From positions 5,110 to 69,109 of the forward strand of contig CAVUYQ010000007.1 of NCBI GenBank assembly GCA_963745765.1: DNA of 64,000 nt. The letters are read 5' to 3'. The stretch is from Ww85 sp963745765. GTDB lineage: Bacteria > Desulfobacterota > Desulfobulbia > Desulfobulbales > Desulfocapsaceae. Both the position numbers and the translations under genes were made by a program. The notes below the pieces were generated by a model that worked only from the letters and a program-made list of their open reading frames with translations, was not told the origin of the DNA and made no database searches. Of the stretch, positions 1 through 9,454 are shown piece after piece (position 1 is the first letter of the stretch; every line of letters begins with the position of its first letter).

Positions 1-354
1 CAGCATGCACGCCAAACTCGTTTATGACTGGAAAGGTATGATAATTATAGTCAGTAATGAACCTATGCTCCTAAATGCACACACCCTAAATTCCGATTAT
101 AGATCCGTAACTGCTGCGGATCAAGAACATCCAACGTAGCTTCTGGGGAAAGTTCAAGGAAATTTTATTGCTCGCAATACGGGACGCACTGCCGCCGCAT
201 CCCCCATCGACTGCCGTAAACCTCGTGGATATGAAGGGGACTGTCGATATGCGGCTAAGCTGCTAAATAAGATAAGTGCTCAGTGAACATGTTTGGACTT
301 TCGGAAACCGACTGAAACCCAAAACAACATTTTAATAGCGAAGGAGGAATAACT
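1..354. other. Leading non-coding stretch without a confident gene
   Basis: I see no convincing gene here. A short open frame runs from about base 2 to base 136 on the plus strand, and another of about 35 codons, with two cysteines, ends near base 287. Neither resembles a family I know, and both could be tails of decayed genes. A good Shine-Dalgarno sequence (AAGGAGG, about 341-347) lies just before the start codon at 355. Confidence 0.4.
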
Positions 355-3321
355 ATGAGGGTAAAATCGGCTTGGCTTTTTTTTCTGACTGTAATGTTTG
401 TAGCCTCTTCTGCTGATGCCGGATCCCCTGGGAGATGCGATCAATATGCAAAGGAAGCCCTCGCACAACTCCGTTATGCTCAGGAAATGAAACTGCCAAT
501 CTCAGGGCCGGAGTGGAGCGATAACTACCAGCTTCACTACACTTGGTGTTTGGGACAGGCGGAAAATAACCTGGTCCAGGGTAGTTCATTACGACAGACA
601 GTGATAGACAGGGCTAAAAAAACCGCCAGTCCTGCAGCGTCAGACGTCATAAGTTCGATCCCTATTGCGACGGTCCCGATCCAGATACAAAAGCCTGTCG
701 GAGCGGGTGCCGGCAGCCAAAAGAATCTGGCCTGCAGTCGCTACGCGGAGGAATCAGTCCGACAGAACCAGATGAATGCACAGCTCGGGGCAGGTTTAAA
801 CGGACCAGCCTGGAGCAATGATTTTCAGGCTCACTACAATTGGTGCATCCAGGGCAATAATCTTGCGACCACGCCCTTGCACCTGGCAAACCGTGAAAAA
901 GCTCTTCAGGAATTTGCGGTGAAATCCGGTAAGGAGGCCGCCAAACGATATGCCACCGAATCGGTTCGACAGAACCAGGAATCAATTTCCATGGGAACTG
1001 GTTTTACCCCTCCGGTGTGGAGCAATGATTTCAATGCGCACTATAACTGGAGCAGCCAGGGAAATAATATTAATACCACACCGGGCTATTTGTCCAGCCG
1101 GGAAAAGGTGCTCCAGGAATTTGCCATACAGCACAATAAAGGCCCCATCCAGAAGATGCAGGAAGTCAAAATAGCCACAATCGGAAAAATTCCGAGCATA
1201 CCCAATCTGGGCGCTATTGCTGCCGCGGTTAAACAAAAGAATAAGAGTGTAACCCTGGCAAAACAGGATACGTTGAGACAAGCGATTGGCGTTAAAAATG
1301 GCGGCAAACTGGAGGTCAGCACTTCCACTTCCTTTTCAATTGCTCCGGGTACCCTGGAAAGCGCCTATCTGATCGATATTCCCGAACCCGGCCTGTATAA
1401 AATACATCTCAACCTGAACAAAACAAGTCCGGGCTATTCTGTCAGCCCCCGCATCGACAAAAGTGAGGGATATTCCTATCAACTTCAGGCAGGAAGCAAA
1501 ATTATCCCGTCAAAAACAATGCCAAACAAAACGCTTGATCCGGCCACATTTGAAAAGAAATCATCCGGCACCTTTCAACCCTGGATTGTCAGCGATTCAT
1601 CCATTTCAACCTTTTCAGCGGCACCAGCCGATTTTTATTTCTGGGTAGACAAAGAGAGCCTGCCGCCCGACGGCAAACTGCAGTTTCGTCTTGAAGTGAC
1701 GGCCATTGCAAAAAACAGCGTCAGCGGCTCCAAGGGAGAAATCGGGGACACCGGGTTTACCGCCGCCACCCCGACGGCTCTCAAGAATCATCCCCCGGTA
1801 ACGGGTAGTTTTAATGTCGAGTATGCGGTACCGTATAAAGCAACCTTGGCGGATCAATTTGATATAAACGGATCGTCTGTTCCGTATTCGATCCTGAGCC
1901 TGCCATCAGTGATGCAGAGTGGCATGGCCTTCAGTGTCATCGAATCACCGGTATTGAGCCTGGCCAATGATCAAGGATCCTATGAACCGCCCCTGCTGAC
2001 CTATTTTGTCGCCAATGCCGAAAGATTGTCATCACAGGAGGCTCCTGTCACCAATAGCGGCGCTGCGCCCAAGGATTTTTATCAAAAAGCTGTCAACCCG
2101 AATGCATGGATTTATAAAGAGGTCCTGTCCAAGGAATACGGGCAAACCGAAGATTGTTTCAGCATAGCTCTTAACGGGGCTTCGGTATGCTCGAGGGCAA
2201 AGGATGTCCGGTATTACAGCTGGGATATGCCTGCCCAGGGGTATAACGGCTCAAGACTCCTTGACGTGTCCAAACCGCCTCTTGGCAGCTACGCTGCCGT
2301 GGTATCCAACAACCCGGTTTCTGCTCAAATAACGTCTCTGGAATTATTGACCACTCGTGGAATATTGAAGGACGCAAGGCTTATTGCCGGCGACGACCTA
2401 CGCAACGAGGTGGTCGTCGCCACACGCAATGCCGCCCCGATGAAATGGACCTATGTGGCAGAACTTATAAAAATAGCTGTCTCCGACCAGGCAGAAACCA
2501 ATAAAGATGCCGATGATGTGGATTTTGGCGAATTTTCCTTGCTGACGACGTCCATCCTGTCAGAACCGTTGGGGGAAAATCATATTGAGCTTGCGCCGGA
2601 TCAGATCCACAGCCGTTCAATGCCTTTCCCGATTGTCGACAACGAGGACCGGCCGCACAATTTTGGCATGCGGCCCCTGGGAAACAAGGGCGGAGACCCG
2701 GTCAACAATGCCGGTGCAACAACCTACCCCAAGCTGCCGGTATTTGTCATGGATTATGATACGCTGAACCAATACGACAGACTGGTTTTAAACCTTGTGA
2801 TGACCGAGCATGATAAACTCACCTTCTGGCAGGAAAACGGGGCGGTTATCAAAGCCTTCTCTAATTTCCTGGCCACACTGGGCGCGACGGCTGTCAGTGG
2901 AGTTGATGCCAAGGGGCTGGCAACAAGCATCTACGACTTTGCCAAAACCGACTTAAACCCGAATCCCAAGGTACATGACTTTATGGGCAACGCTGCCATC
3001 GTCTTGTATAAAGGCGCAGATTCCGATAAAGACGCAGCTTCCGATTTCGGGCTCAAGGGCGACAGTGCCGCTTCTTTTTCCGTGGTCGGCCCTGCAGACA
3101 GTGCCTGTTTTGACATGACCAGCGATAACAATAATGGCCATGAGGCGGAGGTGTCAACTTCCAAAAACTGTAGCAACCAGAGAAATATCTCTGCCGTGAT
3201 CGGGCTTCGCCGGGTACCGCAACTTAACAGCTGGGCAGATATCCAGATAATCAGCTATACCCCGGTTGACGATGCGGTGTATCCATTTCTGCCAGGGGCA
3301 CCCAATTATACCCGGATCTAA
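355..3321 (+). CDS. Secreted protein with three N-terminal Cys/Trp repeats
   Basis: The 988-residue product starts with a clear signal peptide (residues 1-22, ending SSADA) after a strong AAGGAGG site. Three copies of a ~62-residue repeat follow at about residues 28-89, 128-192 and 195-258. Their pattern is C-x2-YA-x3-[SA]-[VL]-x-[QR] ... G-P-x-WS-[ND]-[DN] ... HY-x-W-C ... L-x-x-R. Repeats 1 and 2 keep both cysteines and repeat 3 has lost both, which suggests a disulfide pair. Residues ~300-470 look like a beta-rich domain, and the C-terminal half (~500-988) matches nothing I recognise. The same repeat occurs once in the secreted protein at 3901-4884, so the two probably belong together. The downstream frame at 3335-3826 may be the real C-terminus after a frame break. 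The product is probably exported; its function is unknown. Confidence 0.75.
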   Translation: MRVKSAWLFFLTVMFVASSADAGSPGRCDQYAKEALAQLRYAQEMKLPISGPEWSDNYQLHYTWCLGQAENNLVQGSSLRQTVIDRAKKTASPAASDVISSIPIATVPIQIQKPVGAGAGSQKNLACSRYAEESVRQNQMNAQLGAGLNGPAWSNDFQAHYNWCIQGNNLATTPLHLANREKALQEFAVKSGKEAAKRYATESVRQNQESISMGTGFTPPVWSNDFNAHYNWSSQGNNINTTPGYLSSREKVLQEFAIQHNKGPIQKMQEVKIATIGKIPSIPNLGAIAAAVKQKNKSVTLAKQDTLRQAIGVKNGGKLEVSTSTSFSIAPGTLESAYLIDIPEPGLYKIHLNLNKTSPGYSVSPRIDKSEGYSYQLQAGSKIIPSKTMPNKTLDPATFEKKSSGTFQPWIVSDSSISTFSAAPADFYFWVDKESLPPDGKLQFRLEVTAIAKNSVSGSKGEIGDTGFTAATPTALKNHPPVTGSFNVEYAVPYKATLADQFDINGSSVPYSILSLPSVMQSGMAFSVIESPVLSLANDQGSYEPPLLTYFVANAERLSSQEAPVTNSGAAPKDFYQKAVNPNAWIYKEVLSKEYGQTEDCFSIALNGASVCSRAKDVRYYSWDMPAQGYNGSRLLDVSKPPLGSYAAVVSNNPVSAQITSLELLTTRGILKDARLIAGDDLRNEVVVATRNAAPMKWTYVAELIKIAVSDQAETNKDADDVDFGEFSLLTTSILSEPLGENHIELAPDQIHSRSMPFPIVDNEDRPHNFGMRPLGNKGGDPVNNAGATTYPKLPVFVMDYDTLNQYDRLVLNLVMTEHDKLTFWQENGAVIKAFSNFLATLGATAVSGVDAKGLATSIYDFAKTDLNPNPKVHDFMGNAAIVLYKGADSDKDAASDFGLKGDSAASFSVVGPADSACFDMTSDNNNGHEAEVSTSKNCSNQRNISAVIGLRRVPQLNSWADIQIISYTPVDDAVYPFLPGAPNYTRI

Positions 3322-3334
3322 ACCAGCTCAATCA

Positions 3335-3826
3335 ATGAAACGGACGCAGCACCTGACCGAAGGTCTGTTATCCAGCGCCCATAGCAGTTATACACTAACC
3401 GAGTTTAATGATATCAAAGCCGGCCAGGTAGTTAAAGTCAGAAACCCGCAGCAGCCTTCCCCCTCCGCATCATCTCTGAATAAGGGGGTGATCCTGGGCA
3501 GTGAATGGGAACGGGGCCAGCAGACGATGAACAGCCAGAGCTGGAATGGAAAAGGCTTTACCTACTACCAGGCGCTGCTGGAAGATGTCGCCTCCTACGG
3601 CAGACGGCCGGCGGCAAATATTTCCTTTACCCTGTATCATGAAGACGTCATCAAGTATGAAGGAGAGGGATACCGCAAACTTAACATGACCGGAACAGAA
3701 GGCCCTCTCACTATCAAATCCACAAAGATTCCCGGTACGCATTTTTACAAGGTTGATATTGTCTTGAGGGACCCCGGAGACTGGGTTCAGGAGGTCAATC
3801 TGGTAGCATACCTGTATGTAAACTGA
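3335..3826 (+). CDS. Hypothetical protein, possibly the C-terminus of the 355-3321 gene
   Basis: The frame is open from 3266, overlapping the end of the upstream gene in another frame. The first methionine after that overlap is at 3335 and gives 163 residues. There is no signal peptide and no good ribosome binding site before 3335. The composition (beta-rich, ending in a polar strand that finishes VAYLYVN) resembles the upstream exported protein. The simplest reading is that it is the last ~170 residues of that protein, separated by a one-base frame break between 3266 and 3321. A separate coupled gene is the alternative. No family recognised. Confidence 0.5.
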   Translation: MKRTQHLTEGLLSSAHSSYTLTEFNDIKAGQVVKVRNPQQPSPSASSLNKGVILGSEWERGQQTMNSQSWNGKGFTYYQALLEDVASYGRRPAANISFTLYHEDVIKYEGEGYRKLNMTGTEGPLTIKSTKIPGTHFYKVDIVLRDPGDWVQEVNLVAYLYVN

Positions 3827-3900
3827 TGAGATTTGCTCCCACAGAGGGATTTGACATGCGATTTGGTTTATATTTTTCAGTGAAGGACCAGGAGGAGTCA

Positions 3901-4884
3901 ATGATGAAAAATGAATCTTTCACGTGCAATCTTGTTACGTCTTTTTTCGCCACAGGTGTCACGGTATTGCTGCTTTGTTTTGCTGACCCCGCATTGTCTG
4001 CTCCGCAAGTAGGCGGCGCCATAGCAATCCCCGGAGGACAGGTTGCCGCAACGCCGATCTCTATTCCCCGGCCTATCAGGCTTGAGAAAATGACGCAGCT
4101 GTCAGGCATCAACCAGTCGAACCAGGGTGCTGCCATGAGCCGAATACTGGCTCCCAGCGGCGGGCAGGAGACGATTGCAGCCTGTGAACTGGTGGCTATA
4201 CGGGGCAGGGAAATTACCCTGCGCCTGCACTATCGTATCAACCCGGCAAGGACTCAGCCAATCTATGCGGGAGCCTGGCTCTATGATGCCTCCAGAAAGA
4301 GTATTGATGCGGGTTATAAGCCGGTTGCCATCGGTGCATTACCGGATGGCAGTGTGGACGTGGTTCTGGTACTACCTGAACATGATTTTCGCTCTGCGCA
4401 TGTGATGACGTTTCTGATGGAATCGGGTCAGCCCGTCTTCGTCAACGGTCGTTTTAAAATGGCCTATAGCTGGAACGGGAAAACACTGAGCGCTATGGGT
4501 GAAGAGCTCAAGATTGCAGGCACTGCTCCGGCAGCCTCGCAGCCGTTGAGTGACACCGCCTTTTGCAAAGAATATGCCGACACTGCCGTGACCCAGTACA
4601 ACGATGCAATAGCCAACGACCTCCCGGGTATCGTTGCACCGGTCTGGAGCGGCGATGCTCAAGGTCACTACGACTGGTGCCTCGGAGTCCCCCGGGAGAA
4701 TGCCAGGCAAGGAACGGCGCTGCGGCAGGGACATCTCGATCGCTATAAAGTCATCAGCCAGAAAGATGCAACTCAGCATAAAGCTATTGATAATACAAAT
4801 CAAAAAGCACTTCAGCCCATGGGTAAAGCAATGGTTATAAAACCGCTAGCCACTAAGAGTTTTGACCCGGGCCGGGGACCATGA
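3901..4884 (+). CDS. Secreted protein with one C-terminal Cys/Trp repeat
   Basis: The start at 3901 was chosen because AGGAGG at 3889-3894 precedes it and the frame from there opens with a signal peptide (hydrophobic core ~15-30, cleavage after PALSA). A frame open further upstream, from 3826, lacks both. The product has 327 residues. The middle (~residues 75-200) is predicted beta-rich and unrecognised. At 4563-4755 it carries one copy of the C..YA...WS.D...HY.WC repeat seen three times in the 355-3321 protein, with both cysteines kept. The two genes likely make parts of one extracytoplasmic assembly. The last codons overlap the upstream region of the deiminase gene. Function unknown. Confidence 0.7.
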   Translation: MMKNESFTCNLVTSFFATGVTVLLLCFADPALSAPQVGGAIAIPGGQVAATPISIPRPIRLEKMTQLSGINQSNQGAAMSRILAPSGGQETIAACELVAIRGREITLRLHYRINPARTQPIYAGAWLYDASRKSIDAGYKPVAIGALPDGSVDVVLVLPEHDFRSAHVMTFLMESGQPVFVNGRFKMAYSWNGKTLSAMGEELKIAGTAPAASQPLSDTAFCKEYADTAVTQYNDAIANDLPGIVAPVWSGDAQGHYDWCLGVPRENARQGTALRQGHLDRYKVISQKDATQHKAIDNTNQKALQPMGKAMVIKPLATKSFDPGRGP

Positions 4885-4906
4885 ACCGGTCCTGAGGCGA
4901 GCGCAG

Positions 4907-6200
4907 GTGAGCAAGAAAAAGAGGTTGAAAACCTTGCTGAAAGTGATTTCGGCTTCTTTTTTTTCAATTGCAGCATGGGGAGTCCTATCGTGGGCAGCAG
5001 CAGACGATACGAAGCGGTATACCTACCCTGCCGAATGGCAACCGCATGACGCAATCTGGATCGGCTTTAGAACAGCCTCGGAAGGTATTGTCCACGAACC
5101 GCTCCTGCAACAGATGCTGAAGGCGCTGTCACATCATGTTCCGGTCAAAATCGTTGTAGAAGACAGAAGCCTGCTCCCCGAAGGGAAATCATATTTTTCT
5201 CTTATAGGGTTGGATCCTTCTGCTTTTACCATCATTGAACAGGACCCGGTTGATTTCTGGTTCCGTGATCCCGGGCCACTCTTTCTGGTAAAAGACAAAC
5301 ATCACCTTGGGGTAGCCGATTTTTTGTTCAGCAATTACCAGAACGTTGTGCCGCATCTGTTTTCACCCTAAAGCTAAACTTCATGGAACAATTGATGAAG
5401 CAATTGCCCGCCAGTTGGCCTTGCCCTTGATCGAATCCCGTGCCGTACTTGAAGGTGGAGCCTTTGAGGTCAACGGCAGCGGCACGATTTTGCTGACTGG
5501 AGCGACAAGACAAAGAAATCCGGATCTTTCCCTGGCAGAGCTGGAAATCGAAATTCTGACAACACTGGGTCAGCAGAAAATCGTGTGGCTGGGTGCTGGC
5601 CTAGCTGAAGACCCTCTCGGGTTTACCCGAATTAAAGGAAAATATTGGGGGAGAGGGACTGGGGGGCATACAGACGAGTTCGTCCGGTTCGTTGATGACA
5701 CAACCGTTCTCTTAGCGTGGCCGTCAGCCGATGAACAAAATGAAAACAACCCGTTCTTCAGTATCAATTCATCACGGATGGCGCTAAACCTATCTTTGCT
5801 GGACAAGGCAACGAATCAGGACGGGAAGCCCTTTACTATCATAAAGTTCCCCGTTCCGGATCCTCTCGTAACTCCATACACTATCAATAATGAGGAAATT
5901 GATTTTTTCCGGAAGCAAGACGAAACCCTGGAGGCTGGAGATTCCATTTTTTTGACAGCGGTCGCAAGCTACCTCAACTATGTCATCACTAATGACGTGA
6001 TCTTGCTTCCTGCCTACTGGAAAGAAGGAAAATCATACCGCCAGAAAGAAAAAGATCAGATGGCGAAAAAGATCATGCAAAGATATTTTTCAAATCGAGA
6101 AATTATCCAAATCGACCCGACGTCTCTGAACTTTTTCGGCGGGGGCATGCATTGCATAACCCAGCAACAGCCAAAGATACATTTAACAAAGCTACCTTGA
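4907..6200 (+). CDS. Exported peptidylarginine/agmatine deiminase family protein (frameshifted)
   Basis: Two consecutive frames together make a PAD_porph/agmatine deiminase-like enzyme (guanidino-group hydrolase, pentein fold). The first frame (to 5371) has a basic n-region and hydrophobic segment (signal peptide or anchor), then YPAEWQPHDAIWIGF and WFRDPGP. The second (from about 5360) continues with EGGAFEVNGSGT, GRGTGGHTDEFVRF and the nucleophile motif GGGMHCITQQ. All catalytic elements (D in FRD, H-x-D, Cys) are present across the join. Removing one T from the TTTT run near 5362 restores one continuous protein. I chose the GTG at 4907, preceded by GAGG; an ATG at 4862 is the alternative. 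The stop codon lies inside the left end of a family A repeat. Export is unusual for agmatine deiminases and fits a PAD acting on peptides outside the cytoplasm. Its substrate is not known. Confidence 0.8.
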
Positions 6201-6274
6201 AAAATCATCTTTTTGCCCCACCTCTGCGTTACGTGCGAATATTTTATCCTCGGAATATCAGATAACTGAGTCAG
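6191..6274. repeat. Family A structured repeat, truncated copy 1
   Basis: The left end reads GCTACCTTGAAAAATCA. About 70 bases then align with the copy at 23967-24105, sharing TCTCTG, GTTA and ATTTTATCCTCG blocks. The right terminal repeat is missing. The deiminase stop codon falls inside its first ten bases, and it borders the broken cysteine-protease-like fragment. Confidence 0.65.
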
Positions 6275-6598
6275 TCTTTCAACCTGGACTCGGTTGCCGG
6301 TAATGGCGCAAGGACGGCCGGTTGGGACTGTGATGACTATGCGATTGCGGCCTTGCTCCCTTTAAGAAAATATGCTTTCGGTGTCATGTTTGTAACTACG
6401 GCAAATGGCAATCGACATGCCCTGAATGTCTTCGTAAATCGCAGGCGGGAAGTTGTCTATTGGGAGCCGCAAACCCGGCAATATTACCAAGGGCAGTTTC
6501 ACCGGCCAGATTTAATTGTTTTCCTGGTAATTTCTAAGGCAATAGGCAACCTTGATAATTGTCCTTTGTATCTTCCCCTGACAGACACCCGGAAATAG
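6266..6598 (+). pseudogene. Fragment resembling a papain-fold cysteine protease (MOA C-terminal type)
   Basis: An open stretch with no plausible start codon encodes about 110 residues. It contains GWDCDDYAIAAL (~6321-6355), then AFGVMFVTT, then NRHALNVFV and YWEPQT. The order C-D-D-[YF]-A, H-A-L-N, and E-P-Q-T is what I associate with the protease-like C-terminal domain of Marasmius oreades agglutinin-related bacterial proteins (Agglutinin_C). That is recognition from memory, not a search result. A family A repeat occupies its 5' side, so the gene is probably truncated by insertion or deletion. A TTG start at 6353 would remove the cysteine motif and is unlikely. I treat it as a remnant. Confidence 0.4.
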
Positions 6599-6646
6599 GG
6601 ATATTTATAGTCCGTAATATTGTCGGCAATTTTGTAATTATTATTG

Positions 6647-6686
6647 TTGACGATTGTGCTGGTGAGCGTATATGTTGAATACATAT
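6647..6686 (+). promoter_or_regulatory. Possible promoter and palindromic operator for the GntR gene
   Basis: TTGACG (6647-6652) lies 17-18 bases before TATGTT-like -10 bases. A perfect 6-bp inverted repeat, ATATGT-N5-ACATAT (6670-6686), overlaps the -10 position. GntR-family regulators usually bind short palindromes of this size and often repress their own genes. The operator role is inferred from position alone. Confidence 0.4.
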
Positions 6687-6846
6687 TCGCGGAAGGGTGT
6701 TGGACGTCATCGGTATTCTCGGGCAGTACGCATCCTGATGATGCTCATCGCCGTTGGCTGGACAGATTGGCCAGATACCGAACCGATTTCCGCCAGCGAA
6801 AAATAGCCACAGGCCTGTCAACCAAATTACAGAGGAAGAACCAGCG

Positions 6847-7506
6847 GTGAGTCGGGAATCTCGTTCACAGAACAATATTCAGCTTATCGTACGTGCGCTT
6901 GAAGTCGATATTGTTCTCGGTCGCCTCTACCCTCGGGAACGGTTGGTCGAGGAGCAGCTGGCCAAACGTTTTGACACGACACGCCATGTTGTCCGGCAGG
7001 CATTATCTGAGTTGGAAATGGCCGGACTCCTGGTGCATGAGGCAAACAAGGGAACCTCTGTTTGTGAATACAGCGCCGACGAAGTTAATCAGCTCTACCA
7101 GATGCGTGAGTTTATCGAACACCAGGCTGCGATGCTGATCCCCCTTCCTATCCCCCCTGCCGGCGTCCTGCAGCTCAAAGAAATTTGCGAGATTCATGCC
7201 GATGCTATTGACAGATCCGACATGATGAAGGTTGTTGCGGCAAACAAGGAGTTTCACCAGGTATTGTACCGAATGTGCGGCAATGTGTTTCTGGCCGATG
7301 TTATTGATGAGATGGCAAAAAAATCGAACCTGGTTCGATTTACCTCCGGAACCGATTTGAATCGCCTCAGGCAGGCCCGCGACGAACATTTCCAGATACT
7401 TGAAGCGTTAAAGAATGAAGATAATCTTGTACTCGCCGAACTCTGTGTAAAACATCTGCAGCCCTCGCGTCTCATGTATCTGGAAAAACGGGGGCATCTG
7501 TCATGA
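6847..7506 (+). CDS. GntR-family transcriptional regulator, FadR/FCD type
   Basis: The 219-residue product starts at GTG 6847 behind AGAGGAAG. The frame is open upstream but lacks a site there. The N-terminal winged helix (~10-75) has the GntR pattern: G.YP.ERLVEEQLA, then R..VR.AL..LE..GL. The C-terminal FCD helical ligand-binding domain (~80-215) includes the typical ...FH..LY...GN... and D.H..I..AL... segments with metal-ligand histidines. FCD regulators commonly sense the organic acid whose catabolic genes they control. Here the neighbours are a lyase, a TTT transporter and a racemase, so it is probably the local repressor. A palindrome at 6670-6686 is a candidate operator. Confidence 0.88.
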   Translation: MSRESRSQNNIQLIVRALEVDIVLGRLYPRERLVEEQLAKRFDTTRHVVRQALSELEMAGLLVHEANKGTSVCEYSADEVNQLYQMREFIEHQAAMLIPLPIPPAGVLQLKEICEIHADAIDRSDMMKVVAANKEFHQVLYRMCGNVFLADVIDEMAKKSNLVRFTSGTDLNRLRQARDEHFQILEALKNEDNLVLAELCVKHLQPSRLMYLEKRGHLS

Positions 7507-7703
7507 TAAAAGGGGAAAACAGCGTGCATTGCTGCCAGGTTGCCCCGGGTTATCAAGCGGACCAGGAGCCCTTAAAAAAGAAAAGGGAGAGATCGCTTCA
7601 ACGATCATTCCAATTTTCAAGCAGTAGTGTGTGATTTACATGTTATAACGGAAACAGGTCAAGAGACGTTATTTATTAATTTAGTCAGGGGCCAGGAAGC
7701 ATT

Positions 7704-9278
7704 GTGCAGCGATTGGCCGGGAAAACAATGATGGATAAAAAAACGCAAAAGAAAATATCTGGTTCGGTGATTCGCCTGCACCCTGAGGATAATGTTGTTA
7801 TCGCGGTTAAAGAGATTGGTGTGGGTGAGGCTATTCCCAGTGAAAATATTACCAGCCTCCACCTGATATCCGCCGGTCACAAAATTGCGACAAGCCCCAT
7901 CTCCAAGGGGGCGCCAATTCGAAAATACAATACGGTCATCGGCTTTGCCGGTTGTGACATAGTGCCGGGCAGTTCCGTTCACAATCACAATGTTGTCTTC
8001 CGCGACATTGATCGTGACTACGCCTACGCAAGTGAATACCAGCCGACCGAATTTGTTCCCGAGGCGGAACGTGCCACCTTCGAGGGGATCGTTCGCGATG
8101 ACGGCAGGGTTGCGACCCGCAACTATATCGGCATCTGTTCGACGGTTAACTGTTCGGCAACGGTCGTCAGGAAAATCGCCGAGTGGTTTACACCCGAACG
8201 GTTGGCCGATTATCCGAACGTGGACGGCGTTGTTGCCTTCAGTCACCCGCTCGGCTGCGGCTGCGAGATGACCGGGGATGCGATGGACCAGCTGCGCCGG
8301 ACCATTGCCGGATATATTACCCATGTCAATCTGGCAGCGACCCTGATCGTCGGTCTTGGCTGTGAACGCAATCTGATATCCGAACTGGTGAAGATTCACA
8401 ATCTCAAAGTTGGCCCGAAATTACAGACTTTCATCATGCAGGAGGTCGGCGGCACACGAAAAACAATTGAAGCCGGTGTGGCGGCGGTCAACGACCTCCT
8501 GCCGGAAGCCAACCGGGTCAAGCGTCAAACCGTTTCTGCGAGTCATCTGACGGTCGGCCTTGAGTGCGGCGGATCCGACGGCTTTTCCTCTATTACGGCA
8601 AATCCGGCGCTTGGCGCAGCTGCAGACATACTGGTGCGGCATGGTGGCACTGCCATTCTCACGGAAACCCCGGAAATTTATGGTGCCGAACACACCCTGA
8701 CCCGGCGGGCCGTATCGGTTGAAGTGGGTAAAAAGCTCATTGAGCGAATACGCTGGTGGAAAGATGTCTACGCCGTCGGGCGTGATGTGCAGATTAATGG
8801 TGTCGTCAGTCCCGGCAATCAGGTCGGAGGATTGGCGAACATCCTCGAGAAGTCACTGGGCTCTGCAATGAAGGGTGGTACCGGTCCGCTCATGGAGGTG
8901 TATAAATATGCCGAAACGGTCGAGACTAAAGGGCTCGTTTTCATGGATACGCCGGGTTACGACCCGCCGTCCGTCACCGGCCAGATAGCGGGAGGCGCAA
9001 CATTGATTGCCTTTACTACCGGTCGTGGTTCGATGTTTGGTTCAAAACCGTCCCCTTGTATTAAGCTGGCTACCAACACGCCGATGTATCAATGGCTGGA
9101 AGAGGATATGGATATCAATTGCGGGGAAATCCTTGATGGCGGCAAAACCGTTGAAGAAATGGGTCAGGCTATTTTCGAGCTCATGCTTGCAACGGCCTCC
9201 GGCAAGAAGAGCAAAAGTGAACTGCTCGGCCTTGGGGACAACGAGTTCGCTATCTGGGATATCGGCATTATGGGCTGA
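7704..9278 (+). CDS. UxaA/GarD/SuyAB-family hydroxyacid dehydratase or sulfo-lyase
   Basis: The 524-residue protein joins an N-terminal SAF domain (~15-85) and the large UxaA C-terminal domain (~120-515). Characteristic stretches include PNVDGVVAFSHPLGCGCEM, VGLGCERN and ECGGSDGFSSITANPALG (near residue 287). The family covers altronate and galactarate dehydratases and (R)-sulfolactate sulfo-lyase (SuyA plus SuyB), and it uses an iron centre. The start is GTG 7704 behind AGGAAG; ATG 7728 is an alternative. No kinase, aldolase or uronate gene follows, which argues against a sugar-acid pathway and leaves sulfolactate or another small hydroxyacid possible. The exact substrate cannot be read from sequence. 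It is probably co-transcribed with the transporter genes that follow. Confidence 0.85.
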   Translation: MQRLAGKTMMDKKTQKKISGSVIRLHPEDNVVIAVKEIGVGEAIPSENITSLHLISAGHKIATSPISKGAPIRKYNTVIGFAGCDIVPGSSVHNHNVVFRDIDRDYAYASEYQPTEFVPEAERATFEGIVRDDGRVATRNYIGICSTVNCSATVVRKIAEWFTPERLADYPNVDGVVAFSHPLGCGCEMTGDAMDQLRRTIAGYITHVNLAATLIVGLGCERNLISELVKIHNLKVGPKLQTFIMQEVGGTRKTIEAGVAAVNDLLPEANRVKRQTVSASHLTVGLECGGSDGFSSITANPALGAAADILVRHGGTAILTETPEIYGAEHTLTRRAVSVEVGKKLIERIRWWKDVYAVGRDVQINGVVSPGNQVGGLANILEKSLGSAMKGGTGPLMEVYKYAETVETKGLVFMDTPGYDPPSVTGQIAGGATLIAFTTGRGSMFGSKPSPCIKLATNTPMYQWLEEDMDINCGEILDGGKTVEEMGQAIFELMLATASGKKSKSELLGLGDNEFAIWDIGIMG

Positions 9279-9454
9279 CGACGCGATACTCGGCCGAATA
9301 CGATGACGGCAATAGTTGGGGAAGGTGATCCCTGCCCGGCCATCATTTCAGCTGAAAAAAGGCAGTCTGTATTGTCGGGAATCATCTGTATGGGCCGCGG
9401 CTTCAGAGCCGCATAATAAAAATCCGTAGTGTTAAAACACAGGGAGAAAATCAA

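Noticed and set aside
436..1130. Three ~190-base repeats considered as a CRISPR-like or tandem DNA array
   Set aside because: The repeats are conserved at the protein level only, inside one coding frame, with divergent codons.
7659..8399. A 246-codon open frame on the minus strand inside the UxaA-family gene
   Set aside because: It is antisense to a well-supported conserved gene and has no family motifs of its own.
9397..9412. GCGGCT/AGCCGC hairpin before tctC as a terminator
   Set aside because: Six-base stem with no T-run; too weak to call.
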